Positions 32,656-41,589 of a stretch of DNA of 64,000 nucleotides are shown here, piece after piece. The notes beneath the pieces were generated by a model. That model saw only the letters and a list, made by a program, of their open reading frames with translations. It was not told the DNA's origin and did no database searches. How positions within the stretch are numbered: the first letter of the stretch is position 1; the number at the start of each line of letters is the position of its first letter. The DNA comes from Pseudonocardia thermophila (GTDB lineage: Bacteria; Actinomycetota; Actinomycetes; Mycobacteriales; Pseudonocardiaceae). Location of the stretch: NCBI RefSeq assembly GCF_900142365.1, contig NZ_FRAP01000021.1, forward strand, positions 62,001-126,000. The letters run 5' to 3'. The position numbers and the translations under genes were made by a program.

Positions 32656-33878
32656 GCCCGGCTCTCCCGCTGCGCGCGCCGCGCCGCGATCGGGCGGTGC
32701 ACCAGCAACGACGCCGCCACGGCGAGGTTGAGCAGGTACGGGGACGCGTCGCTGTGCCCGACCTCGGTGAACGAGGCGATGCAGCTGTAGACGACCAGGA
32801 ACAGGGCGCAGGCGCGCTCGGTCGACGGCGGGCGCAGCAGCGCGAGCGCGAGCAGGAGCAGCAGCACCACGACGACGAGCCCAACGCCGATCCAGCCCTG
32901 CTCGTAGAAGCTGGAGTACCAAGTGCTGTCGATCGGGAGCCCGGCGAACGACTTGTCGCCCAGCCCTACCCCCATCAGCTCCTGCAGCCCTGTGCGCGGC
33001 TGGGTCTCGATGAGCCGCCACACCTTCGCCCGGCCGGTGAGATCGGCGAGCTCGTCCGCGTCCTGGCCGCGGGCGAGCCACGTGGCGATCACCTCGCCGA
33101 AGACCACTGCACCGGCCACCCCGGCCGCGACTCCGGCGGCGAGGAACCGGCGGGCCCGCGCGCTGCGGGTCCACAGCGAGCTCCCGGCCACGACCAGTCC
33201 GACGACGAGCCCCAGCAGCGCGGTCCGGGTGTGCGACAGCAGCAGCATCCCGACGGCCGGCACCACCACGATCAGCACGCTCTGCCGGTCCAGCCGTCGA
33301 TCGAGCGCGAGCAGCAGCGCGAGCCCGGTCACGACCGCGCAGTACATGCCGACCTGCGGCGCGGGGATGGGCCACAGCGCCCCGACGAGCCGCCCGCCGG
33401 GCCCGGACGTCGCCGCGCCCGGGGAGATCGCCAGCCCGGCGAGCACCGTCAGCAGGATGATGCAGTAGGTGCGCAGGTGGTACCCGACGAACCGCAGGTC
33501 GCCGCTCCACCAGCGGGCCAGCAGCCACAGCGTCAGCACGAACACCGTGAACCGGAAGCAGCGGAACAGCGACCCCATGCCCGACTCCAGGCGCAGGCTC
33601 GTCACCACGCTCGTGATCACCATCAGCGTGAGGACGACGAGGTAGGCACTGGGCCGGATGCGGACCGGGCGGTTGGCCGCGAGCGCGATCGCGAACGCCG
33701 CCATCAGGGCGCCCATCGTGACCAGCTGCCCGACCACCCGCGGGAACGGGATGATCAGCTCGACGCCGGTGAACCCCAGGGTGTTGACCGCGAGCAGCCC
33801 CCACGCGACACCGACGACGCGCGGTGGTACCCGCGTGTCCTCCCGCACCCGTGCGGCGGGTTCGTCGCGCGTCGTCAT
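32652..33878 (-). CDS. O-antigen ligase/polymerase-like membrane protein (Wzy/WaaL type)
   Basis: A 408-aa polytopic protein of about 10-12 helices. In the last third, a large extracytoplasmic loop contains TGRAKVWRLIETQPRTGLQE and GVGLGDKSFAG. These resemble the Wzy_C pattern of O-antigen polymerases and ligases, with a conserved Arg and the G-G-L-G turn. It would polymerise or ligate the repeat unit on the outer face of the membrane. Start at ATG 33878; the upstream beta-helix gene ends 17 bases before. Polymerase or ligase activity cannot be separated from sequence. Confidence 0.82.
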   Translation of the reverse strand: MTTRDEPAARVREDTRVPPRVVGVAWGLLAVNTLGFTGVELIIPFPRVVGQLVTMGALMAAFAIALAANRPVRIRPSAYLVVLTLMVITSVVTSLRLESGMGSLFRCFRFTVFVLTLWLLARWWSGDLRFVGYHLRTYCIILLTVLAGLAISPGAATSGPGGRLVGALWPIPAPQVGMYCAVVTGLALLLALDRRLDRQSVLIVVVPAVGMLLLSHTRTALLGLVVGLVVAGSSLWTRSARARRFLAAGVAAGVAGAVVFGEVIATWLARGQDADELADLTGRAKVWRLIETQPRTGLQELMGVGLGDKSFAGLPIDSTWYSSFYEQGWIGVGLVVVVLLLLLALALLRPPSTERACALFLVVYSCIASFTEVGHSDASPYLLNLAVAASLLVHRPIAARRAQRESRA

Positions 33879-33895
33879 GGCGGCTCCCGGGAACC

Positions 33896-35446
33896 TCAGC
33901 AGGGGACGGTGTCGGTGGGTTCGAACGAGCTGCCGCTGTCCTGCCCGGACTGCTGCCACTGCTCGGGCGGGATCACCTCGTCCACCGCGCCCACGACGAA
34001 CGTCCACGCCCCGCGGTAGATGTTGGCGTACCAGCGGTTGTCCTGCGCGGTGGCGATCGCCACCTGGATGACCTCGCCCTTGTAGGGTGACCACTCCGGG
34101 TAGGTGCCGTAGTTGGACAGGATCGCCATCTTGTTGGCGAAGCCGGCCGGGCAGCCGACCGGAGCGGCGGCCGCGACGAACGTGTTGTCGTGCACCTCGA
34201 CGCGCTGGGTCTTCCAGCGGCAGTCGTCGTAGAGCGGTCTCTGCGCGATGCCCGGCTGGGTGCACTGCTCCCGGTCGGCGACCAAGCGGGTGCAGCTGCC
34301 GGTGGAGGTGTTGGCCGGGCTGTTGCAGAAGCGGTCGGCGTTCTCCCACGCGGTGATGCCCGACCAGTTCTGGTCGAACACGTTGCCGTAGATCTCGATC
34401 TTGTCGGTGCGCGCCGGGACGCGCGGCTCGCCACCGGACTCGCTGAGGTAGACCGCGGGCTGCGGGAACGCGTCGTTCTTCGCGGCGATGCTCCTGCCCT
34501 CGGGGATGCCGTTGCTGCGGATCACGTTGTTGCGCAGCACGAGGTTGTAACTGGCCTCGTAGAACAGCGCACCCGAGTCGTTGTTCTCGATGAGGTTGCC
34601 CTCGATGAGGAAGTCGTTGTCGTTCGTGTCGGCCCACAGCCCGGGGCCGCGGTTATCGTGGATCCAGTTGCCGCGCACGTCGGCGCCGTCGACCGCCCAG
34701 AACTTCATACCGCCGGTGCAGCCGCAGCCGGGCTTCTGCGCCTCCCAGTCGTCGGTGTTGTTGCCGACGACCTCGTTGTACTCCACGACCAGCCCGGTGA
34801 TGCCGTTGCCGGGCTGGAACGCGTTGAGTCCGTACTGGCCGTTGTTGCGCAGGCAGTTGCCGCGCACCTGCTGGTCCGCGCCCGCCATGAGGCCCGCGCC
34901 GCGGTTCTCCTCGATGGCGTTGCCCTCGATGATCCAGCCGTTGCCCGAGTCGTGGTTGACCACGCCCTGGTCGTGCGGCGGGTTGAAGCCGCGCACGGTG
35001 AGGTGCTTGATCGTGACGCCGGTGGCGGTGCCGACGAACGCGTAGCGGTTGATGCCGCGGCCGTCGAGCACGGCGCCGGGCGCGCCGAGGTAGACGTTGC
35101 CGTCCTTGGGCGTGACCTGCCCGAACTGGTCGGCGCCGAGCGTGTGCGTGCCGGGGGCGAGCCAGAACGTCGTGCCGGGCGGGCTCGCCGTGGTCTTGCG
35201 CATGAGGTCGCCGTCGACGGCGGGATCGACGACGACCGCGCCCTCAGGCGCCTGCGCCGGGCCGGGCGGGAGCCGGTCGCAGACCCGGGCGGGCGGGGTG
35301 GCGGGCAGCGGCGCCGGGCCCGCAGTGGCCGGACCGCCTTCCGTGGACGGCGGGCCGGGGGTGCTCGTGCACGAGGCGAGCAGCGCGACGGCCGCCAGCA
35401 GCAGCACCAGGACGGACGCCCGGTGCGCGCCGCGGGAGGAAGGCAT
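33896..35446 (-). CDS. Right-handed beta-helix lipoprotein
   Basis: A 516-aa secreted protein with a lipoprotein signal peptide: a hydrophobic core followed by LLASC, the lipidated Cys being residue 26. Residues ~75-510 are many PbH1-type parallel beta-helix turns (VRGNCLRNN, VEYNEVVGNN, IEGNLIENND, LRNNVIRSN). Such folds bind or cleave acidic polysaccharides, as in polysaccharide lyases and mannuronan epimerases. Paired with an AlgD-like dehydrogenase and a heparinase-like enzyme in one operon, a uronan epimerase or lyase role is attractive but unproved; no catalytic triad could be assigned with confidence. ATG 35446 has GAAAGG about seven bases ahead. Confidence 0.85.
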   Translation of the reverse strand: MPSSRGAHRASVLVLLLAAVALLASCTSTPGPPSTEGGPATAGPAPLPATPPARVCDRLPPGPAQAPEGAVVVDPAVDGDLMRKTTASPPGTTFWLAPGTHTLGADQFGQVTPKDGNVYLGAPGAVLDGRGINRYAFVGTATGVTIKHLTVRGFNPPHDQGVVNHDSGNGWIIEGNAIEENRGAGLMAGADQQVRGNCLRNNGQYGLNAFQPGNGITGLVVEYNEVVGNNTDDWEAQKPGCGCTGGMKFWAVDGADVRGNWIHDNRGPGLWADTNDNDFLIEGNLIENNDSGALFYEASYNLVLRNNVIRSNGIPEGRSIAAKNDAFPQPAVYLSESGGEPRVPARTDKIEIYGNVFDQNWSGITAWENADRFCNSPANTSTGSCTRLVADREQCTQPGIAQRPLYDDCRWKTQRVEVHDNTFVAAAAPVGCPAGFANKMAILSNYGTYPEWSPYKGEVIQVAIATAQDNRWYANIYRGAWTFVVGAVDEVIPPEQWQQSGQDSGSSFEPTDTVPC

Positions 35447-35461
35447 GTCGGGACCTTTCGC

Positions 35462-37441
35462 TCAGGGAACCGGCTCGGAGGTGGCGCGGACGGTGAGGTG
35501 GGTGCGGACGACGAGGCCGGCCGGATCGGTCACGCCGGTTCCGACCAGTGTGGTGCTCACCACCTTCCGGCCGAAACCCGGCGAGTACCAGCCGAGCGGT
35601 GGATGGGTCTCCCCGCGGTGCACCGTCCACGACAGCCGCTTCGGCAGGCGCAGCTCGCCCGCGCCGCCGGGCCAGCGCAGCCGCGCGGTGGAGTCCGTCA
35701 GCGCGACGCTCACATCGGGCCCCAGGTGGAAGGCGAGCCGGCAGGCGTGCCCGGCGGGCCCGTCCAGCTCGTCGGTGATGACGAGGCCGATGTCGAGGCC
35801 GCGGCCGTCGAGCCGCACCGAGCGGCGGTGGACGCCCGCGCGGCCGTAACCGGTGTGCTCGGCCCACCAGGCCCGCGGAGCGCTCGCGCGGACCCGGGTG
35901 CGGGCGTGGCGGATCCACAGGAACGGCCCGCCGGAGCGGGACTGGTCGCGGCCGTCGACCTCGAGGGTGTTGTGCCCGATCGTCGAGCGGAAGTACCGCC
36001 GCCACGTCGGCTCACCGTGGTAGCAGTAGGTGCCCGGGTCGGCGAGGACGTCGACGCCGTCGTGGCGGACCTCGACCGACAGCGCGTCGGCGTGCGCGTG
36101 CGCGGCGATGGAGAGGAACCCGTGCGGGCCACCGTCGCAGCGGCACCACAGCTCCGGCCCCTCCCCCGCTGCCGTGCGCAGGATCGTCAGTCCGGCGTCG
36201 GGCAGCTCGTGCGGGCGGGTCGTCGGCCGTGGGTCGAGCGCGGCGCGCCGGCCGGTCGGGGCGGCCAGCGCGGCGAGCGCGGTGGAGAGCACGTCGCCGG
36301 CCGGGTAGACCGGCCACCAGTCGCGGCGGCCGAACAGCGCGTCCCCGGTCGCCAGCAGGGACGCCCAGCGGTCGGTGGCGGTGCCGTCGAGGACGAGGCC
36401 GCGGCCGTCGTCGGCGTCGCCCTGCCGCGGCGGGCGCAGCCGGACGTCGACGATCGCGGCGAGCGCGTCGCACATGCGCACCAGCGCGTCCCACGTCGTG
36501 TCCGGCACGGGATGCCCGGCCCGGGCGGCCTCGACCGCGGCGGCGAGACCCAGCTCCAGGACCAGGCCGTGGTACTCGGTGGCGAGCTCCCGGTTCAGCC
36601 CGGACGGGAACGTGTTCGCCACCAGGTGCCGGTCGAGCGCGCGCAGTGCCCGCTCCCGCCACGCGGCCGACTCGGCGAACCACGGGACCGCCGAGGTCGC
36701 CACGACCAGCCCGGCCAGCTCCGCGATGACGTGGTTGTTCGCCGACGAGCCCCGGCTGGGGAACACGACCAGCCACCGCTGGTGCTCGTGCAGCTGGTGC
36801 AGCGCGACCGGGTTGTGCTCGAACAGCTCCGAAGCCTGCGGCCAGCCGGCCAGCAGCCGGCGCACCCACACCCACGAGATCAGCCGGATGCCCAGCTCGA
36901 TCCCGGAGAGCCAGTGCACGCCGCGCAGCGGGGGGTTCGCCGCCCACCACGACTTGAGGTGGTCGGCGACCCGGTGCGCGTAGCGCTCGTCGCCGGTGAG
37001 CGCGTAGGCGGCGGCGAGGACCGTCAGGTGCTGGTGCCGCGACGGCTCCCACAGCTGCTTGACGTCCCCGATCAACTCCTCGTCGCGGTGGGGCACGTCG
37101 AACGCGTACGCGTCGGCCGGGGCGTGCCGGCCCGTCTTCGGATCGAGGAACCAGTCCGGGGCGGCCATGTCGGTGCGCTCCACCCCGAAGAACTCCGCGC
37201 GCCCGTCCATCAGTCGATCGGCGGTCTCGATCAGCGCAGCCTGCGCCTCTGCTGTCACCCGGGCGAGCGCGCCTTCCGGCAGCGGTGCTGCGAACACGCG
37301 CTCGGCCAGCCAGCTCGCCGTCGCGGGCGCGGCGCCCAGCCGGCGCCGGAAGCGGCGGACGCGGGCCGCGGTCACCACCCGGCCGGCGATCTCCGCGGGC
37401 CCCATCCGGGAGAGCCGGCGCAGGTACCAGCCGGGCCCCAT
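35462..37441 (-). CDS. Heparinase II/III-family protein
   Basis: A 659-aa protein with an N-terminal alpha/alpha toroid and a C-terminal beta-sandwich, as in heparinase II/III polysaccharide lyases. The toroid carries GSSANNHVIAELAGL (~231-245) and the YHGLVLELG segment with a candidate catalytic Tyr. The beta-domain holds HAHADALSVEVRHDG and GTYCYHGEPTWRRYF, segments conserved in the family. No signal peptide is seen, so it may act in the cytoplasm or reach the surface by another route. Homologues with this layout accompany bi-domain oxidoreductases in exopolysaccharide loci. It overlaps the oxidoreductase stop by one base (TGATG). Confidence 0.87.
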   Translation of the reverse strand: MGPGWYLRRLSRMGPAEIAGRVVTAARVRRFRRRLGAAPATASWLAERVFAAPLPEGALARVTAEAQAALIETADRLMDGRAEFFGVERTDMAAPDWFLDPKTGRHAPADAYAFDVPHRDEELIGDVKQLWEPSRHQHLTVLAAAYALTGDERYAHRVADHLKSWWAANPPLRGVHWLSGIELGIRLISWVWVRRLLAGWPQASELFEHNPVALHQLHEHQRWLVVFPSRGSSANNHVIAELAGLVVATSAVPWFAESAAWRERALRALDRHLVANTFPSGLNRELATEYHGLVLELGLAAAVEAARAGHPVPDTTWDALVRMCDALAAIVDVRLRPPRQGDADDGRGLVLDGTATDRWASLLATGDALFGRRDWWPVYPAGDVLSTALAALAAPTGRRAALDPRPTTRPHELPDAGLTILRTAAGEGPELWCRCDGGPHGFLSIAAHAHADALSVEVRHDGVDVLADPGTYCYHGEPTWRRYFRSTIGHNTLEVDGRDQSRSGGPFLWIRHARTRVRASAPRAWWAEHTGYGRAGVHRRSVRLDGRGLDIGLVITDELDGPAGHACRLAFHLGPDVSVALTDSTARLRWPGGAGELRLPKRLSWTVHRGETHPPLGWYSPGFGRKVVSTTLVGTGVTDPAGLVVRTHLTVRATSEPVP

Positions 37442-39624
37442 CACGACAGCGGGCCCGCCAGCCGCACCGGTGAGCCGGTGGTGAGGCTGGTGGTCGCGGC
37501 CAGCGTCGCGCGGGTCGTGGTGGCGAGCGAGTCGATCCCGACCGGCATCGGCCCGCCGGTGCGCACCGCGGTCAGGAAGGCCTCCAGCTGTGCGGCCTGG
37601 CCCTTGTCGCGGCCGCGCGGGATCCGCGGCGACGACCACTTCGACTTCCCGAGGACCGCGGCGTGGGCGAAGTCGTCGAACCGCAGCACCTGCCCGTCGG
37701 CGAGCAGATCGATGGTCTCCTTCGGGAACCGGGGGGACCCGGTGGTGGCGTAGGTGATCACCGCGGTGGAGCCGTCCGGGTAGGTCAGCACGACCTGCAG
37801 ATCGGTCTGCCCGGGCGTGGCGGCGGCGAACACCGACACCGGATCGGCGTCGAGCAGCCAGCTGACGGTGTCGACGAAGTGCCCGCCCTCACCGGCGAAC
37901 CGGGAACCCTCCGCCGCCTCCCGCAGGTACCAGCTCTGCGCGTCCAGCGTGCCCGCGTTGACCAGGTAGCGGACGGTGGCGGGGCCGATCCGACGGCCCA
38001 GCCGCGCTTTCGCCTCCACCAGCAGCGGCGCGAACCGGCGGTTGAACCCGACCTGGAGCCGGTCGTTGCCGGACGCGTCGATCGCGTCGAGGATCGCCTC
38101 CAGCTCCGCCTCGGTCAGCGCCAGCGGCTTCTCGACGAACACGGCCTTGCCCGCCGAGAGCGCCCGACGGGTCAGGTCGGCGTGCGAGCTGTGCCGGGTG
38201 ACGACGAAGACCGCGTCGACGTCCGGATCGGTGAGCACCGCCTCGGTGTCGGTGCCGGCCTCGACGAACCCGAACGTGCGCTTGGCGTTCGCCCCGGAGA
38301 GCGCCGAGGTGGTGGCGACCCGCTGCAGCACCACGTCCTCGCGGCCGGTCAGGTGCGGCAGCAGCATCGAGGAGGCGTAGTTGCCCGCGCCGACGAACCC
38401 CAGCCGCAGCGGCCGGTCCGTCCTGATCGGCTGTGCGGGCAGCGGGCCGCGGGCCGGGCGGGCGCGCCCGAGGACGGGCTGCTCGACGACCGATTCGGCG
38501 GCGCCCGGGTACTCGAACAGGACCGCGACTGCGCGCAGCTGCCCGGAGGACAGCTGCTCGTAGGTCTCGACGGCTCGATCGAACGGGGCCACGTGCGAGA
38601 TCAGCGGGTCGAGATCGATCTTCCCGCGGGCGGCCAGGTCGAGGACGCACGCGATGTTGCGCCGCTCGGTCCAGCGCACGTACCCGATCGGGTAGTCCAC
38701 GCCGTCCAGCTCGTACGACGGGTCGTAGCGGCCCGGCCCGTACGAGCGGGAGAACCGGACGTCGAGCTCCTTCTCGTAGTAGGCGTTCCACGGCAGATCG
38801 AGCCGGGTCTTGCCGATGTCGACGACGGTGCCGCGGTCGCGGGCGAGCCGCGCCGCCAGCTCGACCGGCTCGTTGCTGCTCCCGCCCGCCGCCAGGTACA
38901 CCTGGTCGACGCCGCGACCGCCGGTGAGGTCCGCGACGGCGGCGTCGACGATGCCGGAGCCGGGCGGCGCGCAGGCCAGTGCCCCGAGCTGCTCGGCCAG
39001 GTCGCACCTGGTCGTGTCGGGATCGACGCCGACCACCCGCACCCCGGACGCCACCAGCAGCTGCACGACCAGCTGGCCGATCAGGCCCAGCCCGATCACC
39101 AGCCCGGCGTCGCCCAGCTGCGGCTCACCCCGCCGCACGCCCTGCAGCGCGATCGCGCCGACCGTGCCGAAGGCCGCGTGCCGCGGGGAGAGCCCGGCCG
39201 GCACCGGGACGTACAGGTTGGTCGGCACCCAGTTCAGCTCGCCGTGCAGCGCGTGCTCGTTCCCGGCGCAGGCGACGAGGTCGCCCACCGCGACGTCGCG
39301 GACGCCGGCGCCGACCTGCTCGACCACGCCGCACAGGGAGTAGCCGAGCGGGGTGAACGAGTCGAGCTTGCTGGTGACCTTGCGGTAGGTGGCGGCCACC
39401 CCGATCGTCGAGGCGCTCTGCAGCACCTTCGCGACCTGGTCGGGGCGCGCGCGGGCTTTGCCGAGCAGCGACATGCCCGCCTCGCCGACCTTCATCAGCT
39501 CCGTGCCGGTGGAGATCAGCGAGTACCGCGTCCTGACCAGCACGCCGCCGGGCTTGCACGCCGGCTCGGCGACGTCGAGCAGCGCCAGCTCGCCGCTGCG
39601 GTAGTTCTGCACGACCTGCTTCAC
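37441..39624 (-). CDS. Bi-domain oxidoreductase: zinc-ADH-like domain fused to Gfo/Idh/MocA
   Basis: A 727-aa fusion. Residues 1-~385 form a medium-chain alcohol-dehydrogenase domain with a Rossmann site GLGLIGQLVVQLL near residue 175. Residues ~400-727 are a Gfo/Idh/MocA dehydrogenase, with GFVGAGNYASSMLLPHL and the catalytic-site FVEKPLA. Such two-domain enzymes are found in exopolysaccharide loci, and their sugar substrate is unknown. The start VKQVVQNYRSGELAL matches the family opening; an ATG at 39654 would add ten residues. It lies between AsnB and the heparinase-like gene. Confidence 0.87.
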   Translation of the reverse strand: MKQVVQNYRSGELALLDVAEPACKPGGVLVRTRYSLISTGTELMKVGEAGMSLLGKARARPDQVAKVLQSASTIGVAATYRKVTSKLDSFTPLGYSLCGVVEQVGAGVRDVAVGDLVACAGNEHALHGELNWVPTNLYVPVPAGLSPRHAAFGTVGAIALQGVRRGEPQLGDAGLVIGLGLIGQLVVQLLVASGVRVVGVDPDTTRCDLAEQLGALACAPPGSGIVDAAVADLTGGRGVDQVYLAAGGSSNEPVELAARLARDRGTVVDIGKTRLDLPWNAYYEKELDVRFSRSYGPGRYDPSYELDGVDYPIGYVRWTERRNIACVLDLAARGKIDLDPLISHVAPFDRAVETYEQLSSGQLRAVAVLFEYPGAAESVVEQPVLGRARPARGPLPAQPIRTDRPLRLGFVGAGNYASSMLLPHLTGREDVVLQRVATTSALSGANAKRTFGFVEAGTDTEAVLTDPDVDAVFVVTRHSSHADLTRRALSAGKAVFVEKPLALTEAELEAILDAIDASGNDRLQVGFNRRFAPLLVEAKARLGRRIGPATVRYLVNAGTLDAQSWYLREAAEGSRFAGEGGHFVDTVSWLLDADPVSVFAAATPGQTDLQVVLTYPDGSTAVITYATTGSPRFPKETIDLLADGQVLRFDDFAHAAVLGKSKWSSPRIPRGRDKGQAAQLEAFLTAVRTGGPMPVGIDSLATTTRATLAATTSLTTGSPVRLAGPLS

Positions 39625-39640
39625 GTCCGTTCCGTTCCCC

Positions 39641-41587
39641 TCACTGGACGGCACTTCCTGCCCGGACGGCCCGGATGCCGCCCGCCCCGGTCGCCGCGGC
39701 GGCGCGGTACCACTGCTCGAGCGTCACGATGTGCCACAGGTGCTTCGACCGGTCCTGCTGACCGGCGGCGTCCTCAGCGGCGAGCCTGCGCAGCGCGTCG
39801 CGGCGGAGGAGGCCGCACGACACCAGCAGCCCGTCCTCGACGACCTCGCGCACCAGCGGGGCGAGATCGCGGCTCATCCAGGCCCGCAGCGGGGCGCTGA
39901 ACAGCCCCTTCGGCCGGTGCACGATCTCGGGGGGCAGGACCTGGAGAGCGGCTTGTCTGAGCGCGGCCTTCCCGCTGCGGCCGACGATCTTGCGGTGGCC
40001 CGGGATGCGGAACGCCGCCTTCACCACCTCGACGTCGACGAACGGCACCCGCACCTCGGTGGAGGCGGCCATCGTCGAGCGGTCGGTGTAGGTGAGGTTG
40101 AGCCCCGGCAGGAACATCCGGGCATCGGTGAGGCACATGCGGTTGACGTGGTCGTCGAGCGCACTGTCGGCGTACACGGCGGCGTGCTCGCCGAGCACCT
40201 CGTCGACCGTGCCGGCGAGATCGGGATGCACGAGAGCGCGCAGCTCCTGCCGGTCGTAGAGCGTGTAGCTGCGCCGGAACGCCTCCTCCTCCGGCAGGTC
40301 GGCGAACGACAGGAACCGCTTCGCGAACCGCACCGAGCGGTAACCGCGGGAGGCCGACGCGACCGGCATCCGGTCCACGGCCGCCGCCACGGCGTGCCGC
40401 ACGGGCCCGGGCACCTTCCGGTAGCCGACGCCGATCCGGTTGGCCAGGTGCTTGCGGTACCCGGCGAACAGCTCGTCGGCGCCCATGCCGGACAGCAGCA
40501 CCTTGACGCCGGCTGCCCGGGCGGCGGTGCAGATCAGGTACGAGTTGATCGCGGCCGGGTCGCCGATCGGCTCGTCCAGGTGGTGGGTCATGCGCGGCAG
40601 CAGGTCGAGCACGTCCGGGGCGATCTCGATCTCGCGCAGCCGCACCCCGAACCGCTCCGCGACGATGCGGGCGTAGCGCAGGTCGTCGGGCATCGCCTCG
40701 AAGCGGGCGTCCTCGGTGCGGAACCCGATCGTGTACGCGCAGATGCCGGGGCGTTCCCGGGCGGCGAGCGCGGTCAGGTAGCTGGAGTCCAGCCCGCCGG
40801 ACAGGAACGTGGCGACGGGGACGTCGGCGATGAGGTGCTTCGCGGTGGAGTCGGCGACGATCGCGGCCAGCTCCTCGGTGGAGACCGGCGGAGCCGCGGC
40901 GCCCTCCTCGGCGACGTCCCGCAACGAGAAGTAGCGGCCGCGGTCCGTGCTGCCGTCCGGGTGGATCCGCAGCCACGTGCCCGGCTGCAGCTTCTCCGCG
41001 CCGCGGTAGGCGCAGCGGCTGTCCGGCACCCAGTAGTAGAGCAGCGACGCCACGAGCGCCGCTTCGTCCACCGCCAGGCCGTCGACCGCACCGGCGAGCG
41101 CCTTCAGCTCGGACGCGAACGCCAGCCCGCCGCCGCGGCGCACCAGGAACAGCGGCTTGATGCCCAACTGGTCGCGCACCAGGACCAGATCGCCGGTGCG
41201 CTCGTCGAAGATCGCGAAGGCGAACATGCCGCGCAGCCGCGGCAGGCAGCTTAGGCCCCAGCGCCGCCACGCCTCCAGCAGGACCTCGGTGTCGGACGTG
41301 CCGCGGAACCGCACCCCGGCGGCCGTCAGCGCGCGCCGCAGCTCCGGGGCGTTGTACAGCTCGCCGTTGTAGGTGATCACCAGCCCGCCGGCGGCCATCG
41401 GCTGCGCCCCGGTCGGCGACAGGTCGACGATCGAGAGCCTGCGGTGCCCGAGGTGGACCTCGCCGTCGGTGAGGGCGTGCCGGTAGTGGCCGGCGCCGTC
41501 CGGCCCGCGGTGGGCGACGGCGGCCGTCATCGCGGCGGTGATCCCGGCGCCGCCGGGCCAGCGGTAGGTGCCCGCGATCCCGCACAT
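39641..41587 (-). CDS. asnB: Glutamine-dependent asparagine synthase-like amidotransferase (AsnB type)
   Basis: A 648-aa class-II glutamine amidotransferase. Cys2 of MCGIAGTY is the glutaminase nucleophile. The synthetase domain has the ATP pyrophosphatase motif SGGLDSS at 263-269 and GMGADELFAGY. Its place in a polysaccharide operon argues for amidating a sugar carboxyl group (uronamide formation) rather than making free asparagine; paralogues of this sort are known from O-antigen loci. The start is two bases after the GT4 stop (TGATCATG junction). Confidence 0.9.
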   Translation of the reverse strand: MCGIAGTYRWPGGAGITAAMTAAVAHRGPDGAGHYRHALTDGEVHLGHRRLSIVDLSPTGAQPMAAGGLVITYNGELYNAPELRRALTAAGVRFRGTSDTEVLLEAWRRWGLSCLPRLRGMFAFAIFDERTGDLVLVRDQLGIKPLFLVRRGGGLAFASELKALAGAVDGLAVDEAALVASLLYYWVPDSRCAYRGAEKLQPGTWLRIHPDGSTDRGRYFSLRDVAEEGAAAPPVSTEELAAIVADSTAKHLIADVPVATFLSGGLDSSYLTALAARERPGICAYTIGFRTEDARFEAMPDDLRYARIVAERFGVRLREIEIAPDVLDLLPRMTHHLDEPIGDPAAINSYLICTAARAAGVKVLLSGMGADELFAGYRKHLANRIGVGYRKVPGPVRHAVAAAVDRMPVASASRGYRSVRFAKRFLSFADLPEEEAFRRSYTLYDRQELRALVHPDLAGTVDEVLGEHAAVYADSALDDHVNRMCLTDARMFLPGLNLTYTDRSTMAASTEVRVPFVDVEVVKAAFRIPGHRKIVGRSGKAALRQAALQVLPPEIVHRPKGLFSAPLRAWMSRDLAPLVREVVEDGLLVSCGLLRRDALRRLAAEDAAGQQDRSKHLWHIVTLEQWYRAAAATGAGGIRAVRAGSAVQ

Positions 41588-41589
41588 GA

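Noticed and set aside
34190..37753. A 1187-residue plus-strand ORF opposite the beta-helix and heparinase-like genes
   Set aside because: The composition is typical of an antisense reading frame in high-GC DNA. The minus strand carries signal peptide, beta-helix repeats and heparinase motifs in the same interval.
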